This document shows positions 36,360 to 47,093 of a stretch of 64,000 nt of DNA, in pieces. The notes beneath the pieces are model-generated. The model searched no databases and had not been told where the DNA came from. It was given only the letters and a program-made list of their open reading frames with translations. The position numbers were made by a program, and so were the translations under genes. Position 1 is the stretch's first letter; each line of letters begins with the position of its first letter. Source of the DNA: Oreohelix idahoensis (taxonomy: Eukaryota > Mollusca > Gastropoda > Stylommatophora > Oreohelicidae); contig JAMPIV010017829.1 of assembly GCA_024509875.1 (NCBI GenBank), forward strand, positions 62,001 to 126,000. The letters run 5' to 3'.

Positions 36360-36917
36360 TTGTACAATGATTCATTTGTCCTCTTTTTCTCACCTAACAC
36401 ACTTTTGAAATTTCGTGCTAATGGGCGTCAGGAAAACTCAAAGGAAGATGAAATTGGGAAGTAAAGCGGAAGTCGCCCATGCTTACATCAATAGACAAAA
36501 GGTTTATGGGAGATTTAATTTTATATTTGCTTCAGTTTCTGGTACTAGTTACCAGTATTCAGCTCTGGACACCATCTAGACGGGTCCAGAGAACATTTAA
36601 AGCTAGATTTACTCGTGAATCGTACATGATCTCATGACGTAAGATGAAACAGTCAAAACGTCACCGAGAACCAGAATAAACTACATTATACTCCAGCGAC
36701 AACCCATTGTCGCCACCTGGGCAGTTCAGTATAAATCAGTGACACAGAGACTTGACTCAAAATGTCCACCAATAATTCATACCATCCTAGGATAAAAAAA
36801 ACAATTTTCTGAAAGAAGATACCAACTTGATGAACTTTGTTGGCGTTAAACCAACTTTATTCATTTTAACCTTGTTTTCCTACATATTGTCCTACATATT
36901 GTCATAAATAAAAACAT
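36360..36917. other. No gene recognised
   Basis: About 560 bp without coding or repeat signal that I can name. Confidence 0.3.
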
Positions 36918-36918
36918 G

Positions 36919-36952
<34 letters not shown>

Positions 36953-37231
36953 TGTATGTATGTATGTATGTATGTATGTATGTATGTATGTATGTATGTA
37001 TGTATGTATGTATGTATGTATGTATGTATGTATGTATGTATGTATGTATGTATGTATGTATGTATGTATGTATGTATGTATGTATGTATGTATGTATGTA
37101 TGTATGTATGTATGTATGTATGTATGTATGTATGTATGTATGTATGTATGTATGTATGTATGTATGTATGTATGTATGTTATGTATGTATGTATGTATGT
37201 ATGTATGTATGTATGTATGTATGTATGTATG

Positions 37232-37263
<32 letters not shown>

Positions 37264-37516
37264 TGTATGTATGTATGTATGTATGTATGTATGTATGTAT
37301 GTATGTATGTATGTATGTATGTATGTATGTATGTATGTATGTATGTATGTATGTATGTATGTATGTATGTATGTATGTATGTATGTATGTATGTATGCAT
37401 GTATGTATGTATGTATGTATGTATGTATGTATGTGTGTGTGTGTATGTATGTATGTATGTATGTATGTATGTATGTATGTATGTATGTATGTATGTGTGT
37501 GTGTATGTATGTATGT
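36918..37516. repeat. (TATG)n microsatellite
   Basis: About 600 bp of ATGT tetranucleotides with rare interruptions (phase slip near 37179, TATATG near 37233, GTGTGTGTGT near 37434-37443 and 37496-37503). It stays open in several frames on both strands, giving MYVC or HTYI repeats that are not proteins. Confidence 0.95.
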
Positions 37517-37551
37517 GGTAACAGCCCTCATTAACGCTGTATGAATTTATG

Positions 37552-37680
37552 TAAATTTACTTTATGTAGACTCTAATGATTCTCCTATATGCCATATTGT
37601 ATTTTATTATATCATGGCAGTACATATCAATGTAGTTTCTGGAGAATAAAGATTCTGATATGTATGTATGTATGTATGCA
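37552..37680 (+). repeat. Retroposon 3' tail with (TATG)n end
   Basis: Runs from TCTAATGATTCTCCTATATG to GGAGAATAAAGATTCTGATA, then TATG units. The same unit occurs at 50885-51011 and 51135-51250. AATAAA plus a short-repeat tail suggests the 3' end of a retroposon. Confidence 0.65.
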
Positions 37681-38059
37681 ACATATGAAAAAGCGTAAAA
37701 TAGACCAAGTGGATGAAAATAGGAATAACTTGGCAAGTTACGAGCTAAACGAAACGAACCATCTAGTTAAAAGATCCAAGGTGAATTGGCCAAGATCATT
37801 TTGGGTAGAACTGAATAAAGAATGCGCGCGTGAAGGAGTGAGTGTAAAAGTGGATGACAGTTGATATTACAATGTACATTTAAACATAGATGAAGATGTG
37901 AGTTTAACATACAAGTCAGCAAACACTTTTTATAAGTGATTGCGTCATTAATAGGCTGGATTGCCCTAGGTACATTTCTGGTGTTATGTGTTGCTGGTCG
38001 CACTAATAACCCCTGTTGTCGAAGAATCATTTTTGTGGTGCTTAGTTGGCAGGGAGGAT

Positions 38060-38135
38060 AGTATGATTTGCTTCCATAGCTAGGCGGGGGTGCCGCACGG
38101 AAGGGCCTGGGTTCGATTCCCCGGTAAGCCACTCA
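38060..38135 (+). repeat. tRNA-like B box, possible SINE remnant
   Basis: GGGTTCGATTCCC (38110-38122) is a textbook T-arm/B box with no complete tRNA fold around it. A convincing A box is not seen, so this is a weak SINE call. Confidence 0.35.
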
Positions 38136-38289
38136 CGACTGTTTTTTTTCTGTGGTCTAGTTTTCTACTTCTTTATTATTCACGAGTGCCTGAAAACAAA
38201 TCTTTATGTGTGTGTAATATTTAAACACTTTTTATTCTGGATTTAAATCACATAAACTAAACCAAATTCTAAGGGAACTAAAAAGTAAA

Positions 38290-38923
38290 TCGTCACAAGG
38301 AAGAATAGTGCGCGAAATGAAATGTGTAAACCATTCATTGTCATGTAGCTTCTCTATCTAATGTTAAATTATGTGATAAAATACTGTCATTTGCTTTGAG
38401 ATCGAGGTTACAGTTACTGGAATGCGAAAGTATTTTACATCTATAGTACCCACAGTTATACACGAAAAAGTGCAAAATATGTAACCAGCCATCCGAAACA
38501 GTGTCACATTTATTAAATGGATGTACCAAATTTCAAACCCTATACCAACAAAGGTACAATAGAGTTGTAGACATTATTTATGAGAAATTGAAATCCTCAA
38601 ACAGTAATAATAGTGACATAACAATAAATAAAGAAATAATAGTTATACCATCACTTTTCGGCAGCAGTAATATTTCATTTAAATCACGTGCCGTAAAACC
38701 TGATGTAACAATAATAAATCGATTGAGCAAAACAGCTTTTATAGTAGAAGCAGCAATACCATATGAAGCCCATTTAGATAAATGTTACCAACATAAATTT
38801 AATAAATACTATCCATTGACTGCAGAAATTAACGAGCTGGGCTATTGTACACATGTTATCGTACTGATAACACTAGTCAACAACCAAAATGTACCAGAAA
38901 TGAAAATAGCTGATCTTAACTAA
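38290..38923 (+). pseudogene. Remnant of a non-LTR element with restriction-like endonuclease
   Basis: One frame reads LSFALRSRLQLLECESILHL, a TAG (38444-38446), then YPQLYTKKCKICNQPSETVS and HLLNGC: a CCHC-type finger CKIC-x8-H-x4-C. After RYNRVVDIIYEKL comes SRAVKPDVTIINRLS and AFIVEAAIP, a PD...E pattern like the restriction-like endonuclease at the C-terminus of R2/NeSL-type non-LTR elements. It ends at 38923. The reverse transcriptase is absent. The internal stop and truncation mark it as dead; the clade is uncertain. Confidence 0.6.
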
Positions 38924-39130
38924 TTTTGGTGTGCTGAAAACGAAAATGGCATTACAAAATGTTGATTGGCTCTAGTTTTCAAGATATATGCTACTAGTTT
39001 ATTTAATTACGGTCAATTTATATATATGACGCAACTGTTGTGGGCGATTGCATAATTTTTTCTAATGACCAATAAAAATGTAACTGGGAGTTAATGATGC
39101 AATCCTACCTATGATAACATCACCTTTGTG

Positions 39131-39206
39131 TATAAATATCTTATCTCTGATAAAATGTTGCCATTAGTTAGTGCATTTCTCCTTATCAAAAGTATCGTAG
39201 TTAGAA
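39131..39206 (+). promoter_or_regulatory. Possible core promoter of the 39207 frame
   Basis: TATAAATA at 39131-39138 is followed about 30 bp later by an initiator-like TTAGTTAGTGC and, 76 bp after the box, by the ATG at 39207. Plausible by spacing only. Confidence 0.35.
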
Positions 39207-40599
39207 ATGCCTAGGACATGTGTGAACAGTGCTAATAATTTCTGTTATATATGTGGTGAGGTGACATTTATATCACACAAACGAAATACTAGTATAACTA
39301 AAGTGATTAAGAAGGCGTACAGTTTGTATTTTGGCTGCAGAATAGGAGATCAAGATAAGAGCTGGGCGCCACACATATGCTGCAATACATGTGCAGCACA
39401 TCTTAAACTGTGGTTGACTGGCAAAAGGCAAGCTATGCCTTTTGCAGTCCCAATGATTTGGAGAGAGAGCCCACTGATCATCTCAACAACTGTTACTTTT
39501 GCATGGTCCCTCCAATTGGGAAAGGCATATCAAAGAAGATGTTACAATTTCTGTGTTTAGGAACCGTCAGAAGCCGCTTATTACATTCTTTTTCAAAGAT
39601 GGTGACCTTTCTGCGTGCCACAACATTTCTGGTTTAATGGCAGCCCTCAAAATCAATTACATATCGGAAGAGTGGAGGCTTTTCATTGATTCATCCAAGA
39701 CGAGTTTTAAAGCTGTTTTGTTGAATAATGGTAATGTGTTACCGTCAATTCCAGTTGGTCACGCAGTTCTTATGAAAGAATCTTATGAAAACATTAAGCA
39801 GCTTTTGAAGTGCATAAAATACGATCATCATCATTGGTCACTTTGCTGTGACTTAAAAGTGGTCGCTCTTTTGCTTGGACTACAGGGTGGATGCACCAAG
39901 TACTGTTGCTTTCTCTGTGAGTGGGATAGCCGTGCACGAAGTGACCATTACATCAGAAGACATTGGCCAATCAGGCAGTCATTGCGGCCTGGCAGTAAGA
40001 ACGTTGAGAACCCAGCACTTGTCGACACCAGCAAGATTTTGTTGCCACCCTTGCACTTTAAGCTGGGTCTCATGAAAAACTTTGTCAAGCCAATGGAGAA
40101 AACACATGAGGCTTTCAAATACCTCATCAGAAAATTTCCAAGACTGAGTGAAGCTAAAATAAGAGAGGGAGTATTTGTTGGTCCGCAAATTCGAAAACTT
40201 CTTCAAGATGACGAGTTTCTTTGCGTGTTGCATGGCAAGGAAAAAGCAGCATGGCTAGCATTTAAGTCAGTGGTGGACAATTTTCTTGGAAACAACAGAT
40301 CTGATATTTACAATGAAATTGTAGAAAATCTCCTTCTGAAGTATAAGAGTCTTGGCTGCAACATGTCTTTGAAAATTTATTTTCTGGATTCTCATCTGGA
40401 TTTCTTTACGTCAAACTGTGGAGCGGTCAGTGATGAGCATGGTGAACGATTTCACCAGGACATTGCTGCTATGGAGACAAGGTATCAAGGCAATTGGAGC
40501 CCTTCAATGCTTGCTGATTACTGTTGGACTGTGACAAGAGACACCTCATCGATTGACTACAAGAAGCAAGCAAAGAGAGCTCGAACAGCGACTGAATAA
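39207..40599 (+). pseudogene. Broken copy of a widespread transposon-associated protein of unknown function
   Basis: The N-terminal part (39207 to ~39520, crossing two small frame shifts) has paired cysteines: NFCYICGE, then APHICCNTC, then NNCYFCMV, a likely zinc-binding module. The main part (39499-40599, ~340 codons) carries FIDSSKTSFKAVLL, DLKVVALLLGLQGG, YCCFLCEWDSR, LPPLHFKLGLMKNFVK and DSHLDFF...DEHGERFHQD. I recognise this as a protein family found in many copies in insects, cnidarians and other animals, without an established function and usually repeat-associated. About 100 residues expected between the two parts are missing. The clustered Asp/Glu/His residues suggest, but do not prove, a nuclease or transposase. 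Confidence 0.7.
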
Positions 40600-40697
40600 T
40601 GACGGAATGGGTTCAAATGTGACTTTTTAAAACATGATTGTTACGTGCAGTCTTTGATATCTTACAATATTATACATAGGTAATTTTTTAGTGCTTA

Positions 40698-40727
40698 AGG
40701 GAAGTCATTATTGAGTTACTTCCCTTG
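40698..40727. repeat. Imperfect palindrome
   Basis: AAGGGAAGTCATTATTGAGT followed by TACTTCCCTT reads nearly the same on both strands. It lies ~100 bp after the 39207-40599 frame and at the left edge of Gypsy-3, so it could be a terminal repeat of the transposon carrying that frame. The matching other end was not found. Confidence 0.4.
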
Positions 40728-42121
40728 AAAGTTGTGTCGGCTCTTTCGATCAAACTCCGCGGATAAATCCATTTTACTGCGATTTATTCGTTGTTTGGGT
40801 AATAATAGATTGTTCTTGCTTCAGAATATCTATGGCCTGAATTTATGTGTATTGTTTGTCTGAGTAGGACGAGTCTGTCTTATATCTGTATATCTTTACA
40901 TATCTAAGTCGAACTATATGTTCTGTTGTCTCTAGAGAGGTCGAAGGCTATTCGGCGGATGTGTCGCTAGAGTGTGGTGTGATTTGGCTTCGTCCTGATA
41001 GGGACTGTGTGTTTTCCATGTCGGCCTGTCGCCGGGGAAAAAGTGATCTCAGTATTTGTGGGGAAGGTGATAGTCGTCTAAACCTATCGTGTATGCTTTA
41101 CCCCAGTGTTTAGTCGTATTGCCAAGGAATGGCAGTTTTCATATTTCCTATACCAAGGTAATCAAAGATACTCTTATGAACTCTCGATCGAAGCCACCAT
41201 TTTCGATAGTTACGATTTGAATGTCTAAGAGAATATATTTGACTCGATGAAAACGACTTCGATTCCTAGCAGCACTATATCCTGTAGATTGCAGTCAATT
41301 GTTCATGATCAAATCTACAGAGCAATGAAATGTTTTATGAATGACTAACTTTAGGACAGATTCATTATCTGTATCCAAACGTGAGTGACAGCTCACGAGT
41401 GAAGCCATCTTGGAACCAAAACATGTAGTGACTTTCAAGAAGAGAAAAGGGATGCCCGTATTATCGCTTGTTTAGTCCAGAGATCACTGCTACACATGAG
41501 AACCCGTTATTAGCGGTTCAATATTATTATATGGAAAAAAATATGTGCTGAACATTATGTTGAAGAATCGTCGCTAGACGAGATTAGGTTTAGAAGCCAT
41601 CTGAAATATTGTTTATAAGCTGACGTGCTCAGTCAGTGAAGTCAGATGATATATGTATGGGCGATACTGAGTGCTTGGCTACTGACAGTCCATTATACAC
41701 TTATTCTACATGAGTGCCCATGTAACATTGCAAGACCATTTATCCACTGTACTATGATGTATTATGGCAACCTGTGATTTGTCACTATCTGTGCTGTCGA
41801 GTGTGTACGTCCAATTAAACTTTAGAAAAGGTACACAGTCGTTGGTGTCGATGACTTCCAGCCATACATGAGTGTGAGAAAAGAACATTTTTTTGTCAAC
41901 ACCACGAACCTTTATCATCATTCGCACATTATACACTCAATCCATGTCTACACACCACTGCGTAGGTCAAGTTGACATTCCATACACTACAGTGGAGCAA
42001 ACAACACCATAGAGATCTTATCAACTGATGATGATGATGATGTCTGCTTCCATCCACTTATATCTATCTTTTGGTGGATATCATTAACGGGAATAAAAAT
42101 CCAACGTTATCAACCTTATCA
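40726..42121 (+). repeat. Gypsy-3 5' LTR
   Basis: 1396 bp by the TG...CA rule (TGAAAGTTGTG ... CCTTATCA). The shared sequence begins one base earlier, so the start is uncertain by a few bases; TGTGTCGG at 40733 is the alternative. Confidence 0.9.
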
Positions 42122-43236
42122 ACTGGTGGACCAGCTTTCTGGGTTTGACCTCGCAGAAGTTCAGAAGTCAACAGATTACCGATACCAGACCGTTTCCTGT
42201 GGCTGATACGACACACTTGCAGTATTGGTTTGCTCTTTGTCAACACTTCGTCACGTGACCTGTCAGGTGAATGCAGTATGTAGGTCAGCGTTGTTGACAT
42301 TTTTTACATTAGACATTATAGAGTTTCACAGAACAGTTGGATCAATTCTTGTCAATGTTAACAGGAAGACAGTATGAGTGAACTAAGAAGTCCTATTTTC
42401 ATCGATGGATCTTCTTGTTTTCCATATATGAACTTTAATATTTAAGGCCAGAATGTTTAATTGAATAAAGTGGCAGTTTGTTTGTTTTCATAAAAAATAA
42501 CTTTGCCATTACTGTAAAACTGAGCCTATTTTGCAACACATACTATCATACACATAATTTATATATATTTATGTTTACATGTTATTTGTTTGTATAGTAT
42601 GTTAGTTTCTATGTCAGCGGGTTGTGTTTAAGGTTGGGCGGCGTCCTCACAACAGAATATCCCACGTCATAGAGGGTCCGTTGTGGGCGTTTTCTATAGG
42701 TGCAATTTTCTTGATTGAAAATTTGCTGCGACAACTGTTGCTTTTGTGTTAGCTGTGAAGTCTGTAATTATTGTTATTTTTGTAATATTTCTTTGTTCTT
42801 TAGTTTTGTTTTGATTTGTTTGTAATTTGTTGGTCTAACCTTTTCTATCTTTCAGTTCTATTCTCAATTTATATTCATATATTGTGACGTCATTTGTGTT
42901 GTTATTCTTTGCAGATTCAGTGATTATTTTCATTGATTTCCCTATTTGATTTATTTTGATTTCTGCAAACGTTCTTGTATTGTCAGTCCTATTTGTACTT
43001 TATGTATTCTGTTGGTTGACATATGTTTTATATAGGTATATTTCATAAGACACAATTGCCTGTGCACTGCACTTGGATTATGGTATAAACCAGTACCTGA
43101 TTATTATTACTATTATACAAGACCTTATTAAAGGCTTGTGACCCACAGATATTGGGATAGTATACTGATTAATCAAGTCATTGAGAACTTGTGGTATTAT
43201 TATTGATTCAGGTGATTAGTATTATTGTTAGACATC
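42122..43236 (+). other. Gypsy-3 leader
   Basis: 1.1 kb noncoding. It begins ACTGGTGGACCAGC; the TGG two bases after the LTR may begin a primer site, but I cannot match a tRNA with confidence. Confidence 0.5.
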
Positions 43237-43620
43237 ATGGCTACATTAGAATACTTCATTACACAAGGGAAAGCCCTTGATAAGACTGGTCAACAATTAG
43301 AACAATGGGCAGTTGCTCAATATGACAAAGCATTAGCTGCAGAAGAGAAAAGATTAGCTGCAGAAGAAAGAAAAGCTATGGCGGAAGAGAAAAGATTAGA
43401 AAGAGAAGCTGAGGCTGCTGCTGAACAAAAGAAATTGCAGATGCAGGTGGAGGAAAGGAGATTTGAAGCTGAACAAAAAAAATTAGAAAGAGAAGCTGCA
43501 GCTGAACAAAAAAAATTAGAAAGAGAAGCTGCTGCGGAACAAAAAAGATTAGACAGTGAAGCTGAACAAAAAAAAATTAGAAAGAGAAGCTGCTGCGGAA
43601 CAAAAAAGATTAGACAGTGA
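43237..43620 (+). CDS. Gypsy-3 gag N-terminus and coiled coil
   Basis: Starts at ATG 43237 (MATLEYFITQGKALDKTG), matching the Gypsy-2 gag start. It continues into a long coiled coil of AAEEKRL, EREAEAAAEQKKL and similar heptad-like repeats. A 60-bp repeat unit is duplicated here; the second unit has nine As (43568-43576) where the first has eight, which shifts the frame and ends the reading at 43620 in basic sequence. Without the extra A it would continue into the next entry. Gag forms the particle and packages element RNA. Confidence 0.85.
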   Translation: MATLEYFITQGKALDKTGQQLEQWAVAQYDKALAAEEKRLAAEERKAMAEEKRLEREAEAAAEQKKLQMQVEERRFEAEQKKLEREAAAEQKKLEREAAAEQKRLDSEAEQKKIRKRSCCGTKKIRQ

Positions 43621-45658
43621 AGCTGAACAAAAAAGATTAGACAGGGAAGCTGAACAAAAAAGATTAGACAGGGAGGCTGAACAAAAAAGATTAGATGCTG
43701 AAGAGAAAAAAGCAATAAGAGAACATGAATTTGAGTTAGAGAAATTGAGATTGACAAGTATGAGTAATGTTAATCAGGCATCTAGTGGTAATGGTAAACC
43801 TTCTACTTACAAGGTTAAGGTTCCACCGTTCAATCAGTCCAGTGACGATATTACATTCTGGCTGGATAGATTTGAACGTTCTTGTCGTACACATAATGTG
43901 GATAAATCACAATACGCTAATCAATTATCAGAAAACTTGAAAGGTGAATCTTTGACTAGATTATGCCTTGTAGGAGAAGCAGATAAGGATAATTATGATG
44001 TCATTAGGGCGGCTTTGATAAAAAAATATCAGCTAAGTGAGGAAGGCTATCGCCTTTTATTTAAAACGATGGTGCCTGAGACGGGTGTAGAATTCTCAGA
44101 ATTCACTGCAAAGGCACGTCTCACAGTTGATCGTTGGATTGAGCTTTCCAAAACAGAAAAAACGTATGAAGGACTTATGGATTTGTTGCTCAGAGATAAG
44201 ATTATGTCATGTGTGAACAAACCTTTCCTTGAATTTATACATGAGCGTAAACCCAAATCTCTAAAAGAAATGGAAGAATATTGTTCCCAATATGTCACTG
44301 CACACCCCGACGTGACTTTTGGCAACACTAAGATTAAGGAGAGTATGCCAGTTGCTTCAGCAACACCATACAATCCCAATTATTCACACAGATTTCAGGG
44401 ACCTCAAAACAGATTTGATAAAAAAGGTAACCATAATAGTTATCAAAACCAAGGTAACCAATCATTTCAGGGTTCTTCTTCAAAGAACTGGAGACGAGCT
44501 GATAGCTCTCGACACAGGGGTGGTCATAATTATAGGAATTTCCGTAGAGGAAGTAATTATAGAAACTATCAGGGTTATCCGTCTTGGAGTCAACAAGATC
44601 ATAATTACAGAGATACTCATTATAATGAATATGATAATGGTAACCAAGGGAACTATGACTCAAACCCAAATAGGGGTTACAATAGAGGTAACAATAACTA
44701 CAGAGGTGATAATAACCGAGGTAGATCTCAATACAAAAGACATAAACCACATTTTCAGGCAAACTCTGCACAACAAGAGTCCAATGAAGCCTATAAACAG
44801 AGTAAAGATAATAATGATGCTAGTAATATGGCATGTGCCGCTTTTGATTTTGGGAGAGCATCTCAGTGCCCCCAATGCAAAACGCTATTTGAGCCAACCA
44901 CAGTGTCTACTTTAAGCTGTGGCCATCCTCTTCCTGCTCTTCCAGCATCAGTCGCGCATGATGGAAGAGGTTCTCTTGTCTTACATAAGGGTTTAGTGAA
45001 TAACAATCCAGTCTCTGTGCTATTTGATTCTGGATGCACCACAATTGGTGTTAGGCAGTCACTCGTAGATCCTTCCCGTGCCACTGGACAAGTAGTCAAA
45101 TGTGTAACATTTGGCGGCACATTAGAGAAATACTCTACTGCTATCATTAGGATTGCTACTCCTTTCTTTACAGGAGATGTACACGCATGTCTTCTTCCGA
45201 ATCCGATCGCTGACCTCATCATCGGTCGCATTCATGGAGTCAAAGAATGCACTCCGCAACAAATTTCCACGTGGGAAAGGCAAAACATGCAGATTGCTAA
45301 CGCTGTAGTCACTAGAGCTCAGGCTCTTAATATGCCTCAAACTTCATCTATTGAAAATAATGAAGTGCATAACCAAGATAATCCCTTGGTAATTTCTCGT
45401 GACTCGTTTATAAAACAGCAAGAAGATGATCCCACTCTGAAGAAATTCTTCATTCTTGCAACTAAAGGTGATCCGAATAAAGACACAAGTCGTAAATCGT
45501 GGATTACAAAGAAGAATGGCGTACTTGTACGTATGGTTCAAGACTCCATTACGTCAAGTCATTCTCAAATCCTGGTTCCCAAGAATTTGAGAGTTAAAAT
45601 TTTGCAGCACGCTCACGACTCTCAGTGTGCTGGACACATGGGGTTTTTCCCGTACTAA
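43556..45658 (+). CDS. Gypsy-3 gag-protease-integrase zinc domain
   Basis: True frame from ~43577 after the shift. It holds more coiled coil, the capsid (YKVKVPPFNQSSDDITFWLD), a SCAN-like segment (YEGLMDLLLRDKIMSCVNKP, 44163-44222), an Arg/Asn/Tyr/Gly-rich RNA-binding-like stretch (44400-44760) and CPQC...LSCGHPLPAL in place of a CCHC knuckle. The protease site is FDSGCTT (DSG at 45026-45034). The start of the integrase zinc domain follows (ILVPKNLRVKILQHAHDSQC, AGHMG). It ends at 45658 because of one extra T in the run 45644-45648. Gag, protease and integrase start share one frame, so no gag-pol shift signal is seen. Confidence 0.9.
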   Translation: MKLNKKKLEREAAAEQKRLDSEAEQKRLDREAEQKRLDREAEQKRLDAEEKKAIREHEFELEKLRLTSMSNVNQASSGNGKPSTYKVKVPPFNQSSDDITFWLDRFERSCRTHNVDKSQYANQLSENLKGESLTRLCLVGEADKDNYDVIRAALIKKYQLSEEGYRLLFKTMVPETGVEFSEFTAKARLTVDRWIELSKTEKTYEGLMDLLLRDKIMSCVNKPFLEFIHERKPKSLKEMEEYCSQYVTAHPDVTFGNTKIKESMPVASATPYNPNYSHRFQGPQNRFDKKGNHNSYQNQGNQSFQGSSSKNWRRADSSRHRGGHNYRNFRRGSNYRNYQGYPSWSQQDHNYRDTHYNEYDNGNQGNYDSNPNRGYNRGNNNYRGDNNRGRSQYKRHKPHFQANSAQQESNEAYKQSKDNNDASNMACAAFDFGRASQCPQCKTLFEPTTVSTLSCGHPLPALPASVAHDGRGSLVLHKGLVNNNPVSVLFDSGCTTIGVRQSLVDPSRATGQVVKCVTFGGTLEKYSTAIIRIATPFFTGDVHACLLPNPIADLIIGRIHGVKECTPQQISTWERQNMQIANAVVTRAQALNMPQTSSIENNEVHNQDNPLVISRDSFIKQQEDDPTLKKFFILATKGDPNKDTSRKSWITKKNGVLVRMVQDSITSSHSQILVPKNLRVKILQHAHDSQCAGHMGFFPY

Positions 45659-47093
45659 GTCAAGAGTCCTTGCGGCTTTCTTTTGGCCATTGGTAAACAA
45701 GGACATACGGATTTATTGTCGATCTTGTAAAGTATGTCAGGAAGTTAAATCCAAAGGTCCACGGCATGCTGCACCCATTCAGGCGGCGGACATTCCTATT
45801 CGGCCGTTCCAAAAAATGGCCATAGACATAATTGGTCCATTTAAGATCAAGTCTGCCAGAGGACATCAGTTTATCTTGACGTGTGTTGATATGTGCACAC
45901 GTTGGCCAGAGGCTATTCCTCTGAAGAGCATTACTACTGCTGATATTGCAGATGCTCTTTGGCTTATATTTTCTCGTCTGGGGTTCCCCGGAGAGATATT
46001 GTCAGACCATGGCACCCAACTAATATCAGATACCATGTCTCAAGTAATGTCTACTCTGCAGATAGATAGATCTTTAAGTAGTATCTACCATCCAATGTCT
46101 AATGGTATGGTCGAACGCCTTAATAGAACACTTAAAAACTTACTGGGGAAGATAACTGAGGATCATCCTCAGGACTGGGACAGAGTTTTACCTGCGGCCC
46201 TCTTCGCTTACAGAGAGGTACCCAATGAACATACGGGATTTTCTCCCTTTGAACTCGTCTTTGGCGCGCGTCCGCGTGGCCCTATGTCGTTGCTTCACGA
46301 TCTCATAACATCTGACAATATTGACGATGACACAAAGTCATCCTACGAATATGTCATCGCGTTGAGACAAAAGATTATCGAAGCATGCAAATTAGCAACT
46401 TCTTCTTCTGAATTTGCGAAACAGAAGGCAAGGCAATTTGCCAATAAGAAGAGATGCTTACGACAACTTTGTCCTGGTGACAAAGCATTTGTATTACTAC
46501 CTTGTAGGGAAAACAGATTACTTATTTCTTGGAAAGGTCCGTACGATATAATATCGAAAATTTCCGATGTCGACTATATTGTCGATATTGATGGGAAGCA
46601 TAAAACCTTCCACATCAATATGCTTACTGAATTCCATGAACGTCCGGATTATTTGCAACCCATTTTCCAAGCAACGGACAATTCTCCAGTACCACATGGT
46701 CATTACTCATCACTGTCCGTGATACAGGATGAGGAAACAAGTTTTTCAGATGTAAATCTTCCTCTTCCAATGATCCCACTTCATTCCAGTGAATCATGGA
46801 AGAACGTTACTGTCTCTCCTGATTTGTCTCTAGGAGAACAGCGACAAGTTTCAACTATGTTGCAAACATTTCAGGATGTACTCACTGACATCCCTGGACA
46901 AACGAATGTCATTCAACATGACATTGTTCTAACTGACCATACTCCTATTAGGATTAGACCTTATCCTATACCTATACATTTTCAAGCACAGGTCGAGAAA
47001 GAGTTGGATGAGATGATAGATTTGAAAATAATCGAACCATCCACCTCTGCATATTCTTCGCCGATGGTTATTGTGCGTAAAAAAAGACAATAA
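45627..47093 (+). CDS. Gypsy-3 integrase and start of reverse transcriptase
   Basis: True frame from ~45649. It holds the rest of the zinc domain (FFWPLVNKDIRIYCRSCKVC), then the integrase core: Asp in MAIDIIGPF (45825-45827), Asp in LSDHGTQL (46005-46007), Glu in GMVERLNR (46113-46115). The last two are 35 residues apart, the standard D,D35E pattern. A C-terminal SH3-like region (SWKGPYDIISKISDVDYIVD) and a linker with ESWKNVTV follow. The reverse transcriptase begins (PSTSAYSSPMVIVRKK) and the reading ends at 47093 because the A-run 47079-47085 has seven instead of six bases. Integrase lies upstream of reverse transcriptase. Confidence 0.9.
   Translation: MLDTWGFSRTKSRVLAAFFWPLVNKDIRIYCRSCKVCQEVKSKGPRHAAPIQAADIPIRPFQKMAIDIIGPFKIKSARGHQFILTCVDMCTRWPEAIPLKSITTADIADALWLIFSRLGFPGEILSDHGTQLISDTMSQVMSTLQIDRSLSSIYHPMSNGMVERLNRTLKNLLGKITEDHPQDWDRVLPAALFAYREVPNEHTGFSPFELVFGARPRGPMSLLHDLITSDNIDDDTKSSYEYVIALRQKIIEACKLATSSSEFAKQKARQFANKKRCLRQLCPGDKAFVLLPCRENRLLISWKGPYDIISKISDVDYIVDIDGKHKTFHINMLTEFHERPDYLQPIFQATDNSPVPHGHYSSLSVIQDEETSFSDVNLPLPMIPLHSSESWKNVTVSPDLSLGEQRQVSTMLQTFQDVLTDIPGQTNVIQHDIVLTDHTPIRIRPYPIPIHFQAQVEKELDEMIDLKIIEPSTSAYSSPMVIVRKKRQ

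Noticed and set aside
36902..37544. About 200-codon MYVC and HTYI repeat frames on both strands
   Set aside because: TATG microsatellite read in different frames; no start context or nonrepetitive sequence.
38100..38130. tRNA gene at the GGGTTCGATTCCC motif
   Set aside because: No acceptor stem or anticodon arm can be formed around it; at best a SINE B box.
43560..43580. Programmed gag frameshift in Gypsy-3
   Set aside because: The shift lies inside the coiled coil, far upstream of the gag-protease junction, and the neighbouring repeat unit is in frame; homopolymer error or mutation is simpler.
43317..43757. Minus-strand Phe/Leu/Ser-rich frame of 146 codons
   Set aside because: Antisense of the gag coiled-coil repeats.
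44334..44915. Overlapping frames on both strands inside gag
   Set aside because: Shadows of the Arg/Asn/Tyr-rich gag segment, low complexity.
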